A stretch of 64,000 nt of DNA from NCBI GenBank assembly GCA_963932465.1, contig OZ010799.1:283288083-283352082 (forward strand), in the 5' to 3' direction. Made by a program: the position numbers and the translations under genes. This stretch comes from Maratus speciosus (taxonomy: Eukaryota; Arthropoda; Arachnida; Araneae; Salticidae). Under the pieces are notes generated by a model. It was not told where the DNA came from. It ran no database searches and was given only the letters and a program-made list of their open reading frames with translations. Positions 56,554 through 64,000 of this stretch are shown here, piece after piece (within the stretch, counting starts at the first letter, position 1; every line of letters starts with the position of its first letter).

Positions 56554-57530
56554 GTTTGTAACGATTCATTGTCCTATGGCACCCATGGAGTTTGGAAGGA
56601 CTTGCTACATAATAGATGAAGGTTTGTTTTGTTAGAATTTTATATACCTTTTTCTGTCACCTGATCTTCCGTACCACCTTTAAATGACAATGGTCTTTCC
56701 TCGAAGAATAAATGCAATGAGAAATAACAACATTTAAATAACCACTGAAGATGGCCCTTAGAATTAGCTGTAAATGTTTTGAATTTTTAATGATATTTAA
56801 TGGATTTTTAAGGTATTTTAAATTATTTTATACTATATGTATGCATCTACAATCAATTTTAGTCTTTTTATTTGTGCTTTTTATATGGTTTTTAATTGTA
56901 TTAGGGTGTTCCCGTTGAATAAAAAAGAGTGTTTTCAGCTATATTCTGTAACATGGTATTGCCTGTTTGAGCACCCTAAAATTTACATTTATTAAATGAA
57001 AATTATTAAAAATCAATTTTTTGCAATCTCAGTTAATTTGATTGCAAAATATCTGCAAAAAATAAAACAAATATTTAATTCAATCAAAATAGTTCTTCAG
57101 AAATTAGTTCAAATGTTGTTACCAATTACTCGAAATCCTACAGTTAGAATTGCGAATTCAAATTGAAGATCTTTAAAATACTTGAAATACTATTAATTGA
57201 TTTCTAGCGCGGGTTCTCGAGATAACAAATTTGATTTCCCTTCATGTTGAATTACAAGATGACACTTGAATACGTAACGAAAACATGCATTTTAATTTGT
57301 AGCTGCATCACTGTAATTATTTCCGGTTTTTAAAAGGATAATGGTTAAGCAATGGTTAATTTAATAGATTATTTAATTTAACTAAGATTTTAAATATTTA
57401 TTTAAGTCGTTTCTCAATATTTCAGCATCGGTGCTCCTAAATAACGATTTAATTAGTTTATTTATTTCATATCGCATTATGATAAATTATTAACGGAATT
57501 TTAATGCAAAAGTAACAAAAAAAAAACTAA
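56554..57530. other. AT-rich non-coding spacer
   Basis: Between the tRNA array and the second pogo element; no gene recognised. Confidence 0.35.
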
Positions 57531-57532
57531 TA

Positions 57533-58258
57533 CAGTAGAACTTCGATTATCCGAAGTAATTGGGACTGACCACCTTCCGGAAAATCGAAATTTTCGGTTA
57601 ATCGAGAATGCTCCAATTTTAAGATGAAGGGCAAATATGTGTCCTATTTCTTATTATTGTAACAAGTGCTTAATAAAAAAAAATCAATAGCAAAATAGAA
57701 ACAAGAATAAACTATCTGACTTTTAATTTTAAAATATAGTACCTTTTATATATTTCAAAAAGGTTTGAAACAAAGTTTTGTTTGTTGAAGTTTCGATTGC
57801 CTCTCCTTTGCAGATCTATCATGAAGTGTTTTTTAATACTATTGATTCTCCAGTATCACAGTCATTCTGCTGCTTTCTGCATAAAACTTTTTCATTTTTG
57901 CAGCATCTCTCTTCATAACACTAACCGCTGCAATATCAATATCGTATTCTTGAGCTTATTTTGTCACACTCTCACCCGATTCTGCATTATTTATGATTTG
58001 AATTTTTTCTTCTATACTTAAAGTAATGCGTTTTTCTTTTTTTTTACACATGATAAAAATGAAAATTTTTACTGTAGTAAAAATCTCGTACGGGAACTCA
58101 AGTTAAATTCAAGGAAATTCTAGGAAAGAGAATCCAAAATATTTATCTGTATTCGTGGTTTGGAAAGGACTGCTTACACACGATGAATGTGATAGTAAAA
58201 AAAATAATAATAATTGATTTCGTTTAACCGAGAGTTTTGGATAAGATAGGTTCTGCTG
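57533..58258 (-). mobile_element. pogo/Tigger-like element, 5' remnant
   Basis: Ends CAGTAGAACTTCGATTATCC and, on the other strand, CAGCAGAACCTATCTTATCC, with TA at 57531-57532 and 58259-58260. Subterminal repeats of TTTTCGGTTAATCGAGA and CGTTTAACCGAGAG are typical of the group. At 726 bp it has lost the catalytic region. Confidence 0.85.
57785..58035 (-). pseudogene. Tigger/jerky-like transposase N-terminal fragment
   Basis: On the minus strand from about 58035, KRITLSIEEKIQIINNAESG and ESVTK lead to a stop, then AQEYDIDIAAVSVMKRDAAK and MKKFYAESSRM, further stops, and TLHDRSAKERQS. This is the psq-type helix-turn-helix start of pogo/Tigger/jerky proteins (consensus pattern KIxIIxxxExGESVTKIAxxYxIGxSTVSDIKR). 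The CENP-B-type and catalytic parts are missing. The plus-strand frame over 57782-58021 is its shadow. Confidence 0.8.
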
Positions 58259-58539
58259 TACTTCTCTAAAATTATTTCTCATAATCGTAAAACAATTATT
58301 TTATATTAATAGCAGTAATATGTAAACGAATAAGAATAAACTCCGCTAGTATCTAGATACTCTTATAAAGGGAGTCTATATTGTGAGAGTGTTTTCCGTT
58401 ACCTAACTCTTTGTGCCTGGAAGGAACTTTATGCATCGTTCCATTGGCTTACGCAAGTGTGATTATGACTCGCTGAATCAGGGTTTCGAGATTGTTTTTG
58501 TACGGTTGTTTTCAAATTAACTTTCTGCCGTCTGTTGCC

Positions 58540-58560
58540 GGAGTATAAATACGAGTGGGA
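58540..58560 (+). promoter_or_regulatory. TATA-like box, repeat unit 1
   Basis: TATAAATA at 58544-58551. Equivalent boxes lie at 58912-58919, 59662-59669, 60025-60032 and 60392-60399, and a variant (TATATATAA) at 60752-60760. Conservation of the box and the ~65 bases downstream suggests duplicated promoter-like modules. No downstream coding region is recognised, so function is an inference. Confidence 0.4.
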
Positions 58561-59247
58561 AAGTTTGAAAGCACGGATTAGTAAAGTCTCACCCAAGTAT
58601 TCATTTATTAAAAAAAAAAAATCTCTCACTTTTTTAAAAGTATTTCTCATAATTGTGGAATAATTATTTTATATTAATAGCAGTAATATGTAAACGAATA
58701 AGAATAAACTCCGGTAGTATCTAGATACTCTTATAAAGGGAGTCTATAATGTGAGAGTGTTTTCCGTTACCTAACTCTTTGTGCCTGGAAGGAACTTTAT
58801 CCATAGTCCCTCTGACTTACGCAAGTGAGATTATGACTCGCTGAATCGGGGTTTCGAGATTGTTTTTGTACGGTTGTTTTCAAATTAACTTTCTGCCGTC
58901 TGTCGCCGGAGTATAAATACGAGTGGGAAAATTTGAAAGCACGGATTAGCCAAGTCTCACCTAAGTATTCATTTATTTTAAAAAATCTAATACTTTACTA
59001 AAATTATTTCTCTTAATCGTACAATAATTATTTTATGTTAATAACAGTAATATGTAAACGAATAAGAAGAAACTCCGGTAGTATCTAGATACTCTTATAA
59101 AGGGAGTCTATATTGTGAGAGTGTTTTCCGTTACCTAACTCTTTGTGCCTGGAAGGAACTTTATGCATCGTTCCTCTGACTTACGCAAGTGTGATTATGA
59201 CTCGCTGAATCGGGGTTTCGAGATTGTTTTTGTACGGTTGATTCCAA

Positions 59248-59632
59248 GGGCGAGTCCAGCAGACCTCACCAAAGTCACCGGTGAGATAGGTTACGTGACG
59301 TCACGGTAAGTGACCGGTCTCTAACCGGTCGACAGACCTACTGGACGGCACTGGTGTTATTTACTATTGGCGCCATATTGGAATAATTACGTTGCCGTAA
59401 TTATTCTTTTATTATTGTTTCATCATGTACGATGCAAATGTAAATAAACTTTCATGTAACCGATCACGTAACCCAACTAACCAAGAATTTTCTTCGGTTA
59501 GTTCGGTCTCTCACCGGTCACTTTGGTTACTTGCGCTGAACGACTTTGGTTGCGACCCGGTTAGCAGCACTGAACGCCTTAGTGGCTAAACGATCTCACC
59601 GGTCACTAACCGGTGGCTCCTCTGGACGCGCC
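59248..59632. mobile_element. GC-rich TIR element inserted in repeat unit 3
   Basis: Ends GGGCGAGTCCAGCAGA and, on the other strand, GGGCGCGTCCAGAGGA, inserted between two halves of a tandem unit whose other copies are uninterrupted. The interior is rich in ACCGGT palindromes (near 59279, 59313, 59325, 59514, 59600 and 59609). A short CCAA or CAA may be the target duplication. No transposase; superfamily not assigned. Confidence 0.85.
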
Positions 59633-60825
59633 CCAAATTAACTTTCTGCCGTCTGCCTGAGTATAAATACGAGTGAGAAAGTTTGAAAGCACGGATTAGT
59701 CAAGTCTCACCTAAGTATTCATTTATAAAAAAAAAATTAACACTTTTTAAAATTATTTCTCATAATCGTGGAATAATTATTTTATATTAATAGCAGTAAT
59801 ATGTAAACGAATAAGAATAAACTCCGGTAGTATCTAGATACTCTTATAAAGGGAGTCTATATTGTGAGAGTGTTTTCCGTTGCCTAACTCTTTGTGCCTG
59901 GAAGGAACTTTATGCATAGTCCCTCTGACTTACGCAAGTGTGATTATGACTCGATGAATCGGGGTTTCGAGATTGTTTTTGTAGGGTTGTTTCCAAATTA
60001 ACTTTCCTCCGTCTGTCGCCGGAGTATAAATACGAGTGGGAAAATTTGAAAGCACGGATTAGCCAAGTCTCACCTAAGTATTCATTTATTTAAAAAAAAA
60101 ATCTAATACATTACTAAAATTATTTCCCTTAATCGTAGAATAATTATTTTATGTTAATAACAGTAATATGTAAACGAATAAGAATAAACTCCAGTAGTAT
60201 CTAGATACTCTTATAAAGGGAGTCTATATTGTGAGAGTGTTTTCCGTTACCTAACTCTTTGTGCCTAGAAGGAACTTTATGCATCGTCCCTCTGACTTAC
60301 GCAAGTGTGATTAAGCCTCGCTGAATCTGGGTTTCGAGATTGTTTTTGTACGGTTGTTCCCAAATTAACTTTCTGTCGTCGGTCGGCGGAATATAAATAC
60401 GAGTGGAACCTTTTGAAAAGCACGGATTAGTCAAATCTCACCCAAGTATTCATTTATTCCACAAAAAATCGAATACTTATCTTAAATAATTTCTCTTAAT
60501 CGTAGAACAAATATTTTATGTTAATAACAATAATATGTAACCGAATAAGAATAAACTACGGTAGTATCTAGATACTCTTATAAAGGGAGTCTAGATTGTG
60601 AGCGTGTTGTTCATCACATAACTCTTTGTGCGTGGAAGAAACTTAATACATCGTTGCTTTGACTTACGTAAGTGTGATTATGCCTCGCTGAATCAGGGTT
60701 TCGAGATTGTTTTTGTACGGCTGTCTCCAAATTAACTTTCTGTTGAAGGAGTATATATAAGAGAGGGAAAGTTTGAAAGCACGGACTTGTCAAGTCTCAC
60801 CCAAGTATTCATTTATTCAACTTTC

Positions 60826-62021
60826 CAGAGGTTTAGTTCAAACCTTAATCTATTTTCATATGAAAATCGAAGTGAAGTAATAGAGGAAAGTAGTTCCTGC
60901 AGTCTTGGAGTTTGTCTTTTTCTAAGAAGCTTTTCTACGGATTCCAGTAAAGTGATTTTCGGAATACGTGGGGATTCCAATAAACAGAGATTTTTTATGT
61001 AATTTTTGATTGCTTGTGATTACAGCGTTTCAACAATGATGATTCTTTGACATGGGAGTCGTCTTGTGTACGCTACTGATCAGACAACTTTCTTGTGTAA
61101 GTTGAGTTTAGTTAGTAGATTTACATTTAATAAATTCCAGAGTTAGTTAAACATAAATTTGATTACCGTAGTAATTTTAGGTCCACTCCACTACAAGCTC
61201 TATCTTATTAATTTAATAAAAATGCATTTCAGTTTATAAATAGTATCATGGTCTCTCTATTTAACCCCTTAAATGTTTAATTTTTTAGACAAAATAATTT
61301 AAAAATAGTGAACAAAACACCACTATTTTCCGTTGTAAAACCTTTGTCTTTTGTAATGGAAAAACTTCTGCTAATTAATAAAGCGAAGATTGCGATTAAA
61401 AATTAGTGGTATCTGAAACCTTTAAGGAGCAAAGCAGTAAACTCTTCTTACAAGAGCAGCGTTCTGGCAAAACTGTTAAGTGGTTTAACAGCGTAAACTT
61501 TTTTGACGCTACAAAACATGTCGTCTCTCGGAGCAACAATAGGACATCTAGTAATAATAAAAGATGTGACATCTGACTTCCTGCTATGAATAACTGTGTT
61601 TGCTTCTTTTGGAACAACATCTGAAGCACAAAGTTATGTTTCATACTATATCTCAGATGTGTTTTATAAAAAGTCCCTACTGTTCTACGAGATACAGACA
61701 CAGTTTTTCATAGCCGTAAGTCAGACATCTTATTTTCGATTATTACTAGATGTCTTACAGTTTCTCTGAGGTGAAGTATTATACACTTTAAAAATAAAAT
61801 TATCATAATTAGTATATTTTCTTATCCAATTAGATTCATATAAATTTCTTCTAGAATTAAAATTGACAATAAAGTTTGAAATGACGAAAAGTGACTGATG
61901 ATTCAATTGTCTGATGAAATGTCTGATGATTCAATTGACCAGTTTCTTCTAGAACTAAATTAACACTTTCATCGCGAGGGGCGAGATAACTCGTCTTCCA
62001 GGAATATTCGCTATCAATCAA
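60826..62021. other. Non-coding stretch downstream of the promoter-like array
   Basis: The frames at 60787-61002 (plus) and 61396-61701 (minus) contain no recognised domain. A transcript starting from the last TATA-like box would run into this region, but no gene is evident. Confidence 0.35.
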
Positions 62022-62132
62022 GGAAAATCAATTCGTATCGGAAAATTCTATCATTTAATTATAAGACATTGATTCCGATATCTAATGTCAAGTAATTATC
62101 GGGCAGAATTTTCCGGTACGAATTGATTTTCC
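62022..62132. repeat. Inverted repeat, 28-bp arms
   Basis: 62022-62049 and 62105-62132 are reverse complements at 27 of 28 positions (GGAAAATCAATTCGTATCGG against CCGGTACGAATTGATTTTCC), with a 55-base loop. Size and structure suggest a small MITE or a relic. Confidence 0.85.
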
Positions 62133-63200
62133 CAAACGGGCTTTCCGAACGACCCAATAATTTATGCAATATTTAGGATTTTTATTTTTTATTTTATTAT
62201 TAATTTATGTTTGTAAGCACAAACAAATCATTAGAGTGAGAATTGTTATTGATTATTATTTTCAAAGTAAAATAATCAAGTTTGAAATGAATTTGAGTTT
62301 TGTTTCAATTTTAGCTCTGCGGGGAGCGGCTCAGGCTCTTAGCGCAGAGGGTGGAACAAAGCCGCGCCATTGCTGCGATGAAAATGTTAAAGAGACAAAA
62401 AAGATTGGAAATGACGGAAATTTACTGATGTCTGATTATCCAATTGACTAATTTCTTCTATCAGAAAGGCTTGAAACTACGAAAATTTACTGATATCTGG
62501 CGATCTCTTTGGAGACCTGTAATTAATTTAGATTTACTTCCTTTTAAATTTATTTATTTATGTTATAAAAAAACTTGATTAACATCAAGTGTCATCCACA
62601 AGTTTAAAATTGATACGATTGAAAATTTGAACAAGATATATATAGCGAGAGTGTGAGCTAATAGTAGGAATTGAAAAAAAAAATAGTTTCACATTGATGA
62701 GAAATAATTAATTATTTCGCTTTTTACGCAGTCGGGTTTTTTGATTTTTTAAATATAATTGTTTATTTTTGAAAGAAATAATAAATTCCATCAGCAAAAT
62801 TTAAGAAAACAACAGCAACAAAAATGTACAGAGGTTTCAGGGCATTTTAGTTGTTTTAGTACCAGAAATTTTGTAAAGTGCTGGTCGCTATATCTGAAGA
62901 TGGGATTATTTTTTTCATTAAATAAGGCAAATATTACTTTAAAAAGATTCCGGTAACACGTCTTTGAAAGTCCATGAAGCGTACGAACCATGTTATATAT
63001 TCATATATTTTATTTAACCTCTGAACGGTCGCATTAAGTTACGGTTTAAAAATTCAAATTGCTTATTGGCACCTTTTTTTTTTTTTTTTTTTTTTTTGAA
63101 AATGAAATATTCACCTTTATGTGAATGTCACTTTTAATTACAGGTAAAATGATACTACAAGAAAAAAAAAAAACAAACAAAAAAAAAAAAAAAAAAACAA
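62133..63200. other. Non-coding stretch with poly-T
   Basis: 24-base T-run at 63074-63097 and A-rich sequence at 63161-63197. The 95-codon frame at 62164-62451 starts with a hydrophobic stretch but matches nothing I know. Confidence 0.35.
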
Positions 63201-63204
63201 TTAC

Positions 63205-63335
63205 ACTATTTTATAAAACGGGCGGGAATCAAACAATCTGAATAAAAACGTTTCCCGTATAAAATGAGGGGGGGGGGGGGAAATTAAACAATCTGAATAA
63301 AAAACGTTGCCCGTAAATATCACGGGGGCGAGAAT
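63205..63335 (+). repeat. Two-copy direct repeat, ~60-bp spacing
   Basis: AAACAATCTGAATAAAAACG followed by TTNCCCGTA occurs twice, separated by a 14-base G-run. Confidence 0.8.
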
Positions 63336-63354
63336 TAAGGGGATAAACCGAAAA

Positions 63355-64000
63355 AAAATTGCATTTGATATTAAAAATGAAACGATATTTTCTTTATATT
63401 GTAACATATTATAATAAATTCAGTTTCCCATTTTATCAAACTACAACTACATGAATAATGAATTAACATCTTCCAGTGTGAAAATTAAAATTTTTAAATG
63501 AAACGGTTGTTATTTGTATAAGAATGACGTTGTTAGCAATCTGATAGAGCACGTATTAAAGATGAAATAATTGCTTTTGTTGTCACATGTGAAAAGGAAT
63601 TCTTATCCATTGTAATAAATTATAAATAATTTGTTTCCAGATTTTATCACACTACAACTGCATGAATAATAAAAGTATATATGATTGTGTGAAAAGAAAA
63701 ATCTAAATTTGTTTTTATTTGAATAAAACAATGAAATAATTGCATTTGTTTTAGCAAATACAATGAAATTTTCTATTCATTATAATATATTTTAAATAAC
63801 CCGTTTCATATTTTATCAAACCATAACTAAATAAGGAAAGCATATCTGCCAGAGTGAAAATGAAAAATTTGAAAGGAGTTGTGTTATTTAAATTAGACTG
63901 ACATTGTTTTAGAAATAAATAAATGAAATAATTGCATTTGTTGTTAAAACTGAAGTAAAATTTTCTATCTATTATAAGAAACTATAAATAATTCCTTTTC
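63355..64000 (+). repeat. ~170-210-bp degenerate tandem array, running off the window edge
   Basis: ATTTTATCAAACTACAACTA recurs near 63430, 63641 and 63810. GAAATAATTGCATTTGTT and AATTTTCTATTCATTATAAT also recur in order. About three units are visible and the array continues past the window. Confidence 0.75.

Larger units (their letters stand above)
58269..60825 (+). repeat. ~367-bp tandem repeat with a TATA-like box in each unit, six units
   Basis: ATCTAGATACTCTTATAAAG recurs at 58351, 58719, 59093, 59832, 60199 and 60566. Spacings are 368, 374, 739 (with a 385-bp insert), 367 and 367 bp. Each unit also carries CCGTTACCTAACTCTTTGTG, CTGAATCGGGGTTTCGAGAT, a GAGTATAAATACGAG-type TATA box, GAAAGTTTGAAAGCACGGAT and TCAAGTCTCACCTAAGTATT before an A-rich end. 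The minus-strand frame at 58429-58650 is repeat-derived. Confidence 0.92.

Noticed and set aside
61396..61701. 101-codon minus-strand frame, with a plus-strand frame opposite containing TVKWFN as in cold-shock domains
   Set aside because: The match is six residues only; the following GYGFI-type RNA-binding motif is absent and the plus frame stops soon after.
62164..62451. 95-codon frame with hydrophobic N-terminus, possible secreted or membrane peptide
   Set aside because: The hydrophobic start is what AT-rich DNA gives by chance (Phe/Leu/Ile codons); no homologous family recognised and no splice or poly-A context.

Overview
This window looks like intergenic DNA from an AT-rich animal nuclear genome, most likely an arthropod; an arachnid is plausible but unproven. 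The evidence is the strong A+T bias, the lack of dense open reading frames, long homopolymers and microsatellites, and a mix of cut-and-paste DNA transposons (Tc1/mariner, pogo/Tigger, hAT, piggyBac, Mutator-like) with their short non-autonomous relatives. I recognise no host protein-coding gene. Every recognisable protein signature is a decayed transposase. The only transcription units that look intact are tRNA genes.

Layout. 0-9 kb: small inverted-repeat elements, three copies of a dispersed repeat, a broken Tc1-like element (3.25-4.5 kb), a 1.06-kb TA-flanked element (5.4-6.5 kb) and a hAT-like element (6.9-7.6 kb). 9-16 kb: a direct duplication, a field of degenerate ~33-bp repeats, a ~0.6-kb tandem duplication with hairpins, and foldback elements. 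16.5-18.0 kb: a complete but inactive Tc1-like element. 19.6-23.6 kb: a ~320-bp tandem repeat carrying a mariner and a Mutator-like element with a 9-bp target duplication. 25.5-35.4 kb: two complementary parts of one Tc1 family, with between them a hAT transposase fragment, an element containing a GC-rich minisatellite, and several hAT-like MITEs. 36.1-37.6 kb: a foldback Tc1 derivative carrying the transposase 3' end twice, in opposite orientation. 39.5-42.8 kb: a piggyBac-type MITE, a ~235-bp degenerate tandem array, and a piggyBac-type element split by a nested mariner-type MITE. 48-50.5 kb: a pogo/Tigger remnant and a 173-bp satellite. 54.2-56.6 kb: a large inverted array of tRNA-Thr(TGT)-like genes. 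57.5-60.8 kb: a second pogo remnant and six ~367-bp repeats, each with a TATA-like box. 63.4-64 kb: the edge of another tandem array.

The most unusual object is the tRNA array. Five complete units on the minus strand plus a truncated sixth meet three complete units on the plus strand in a near-perfect palindrome about 2.35 kb long. The units are 275 bp. Each gene ends in a T6 tract and is bracketed by a 10-bp inverted repeat. The whole array is bounded by the same 13-bp direct repeat, as if it had been inserted as one piece.
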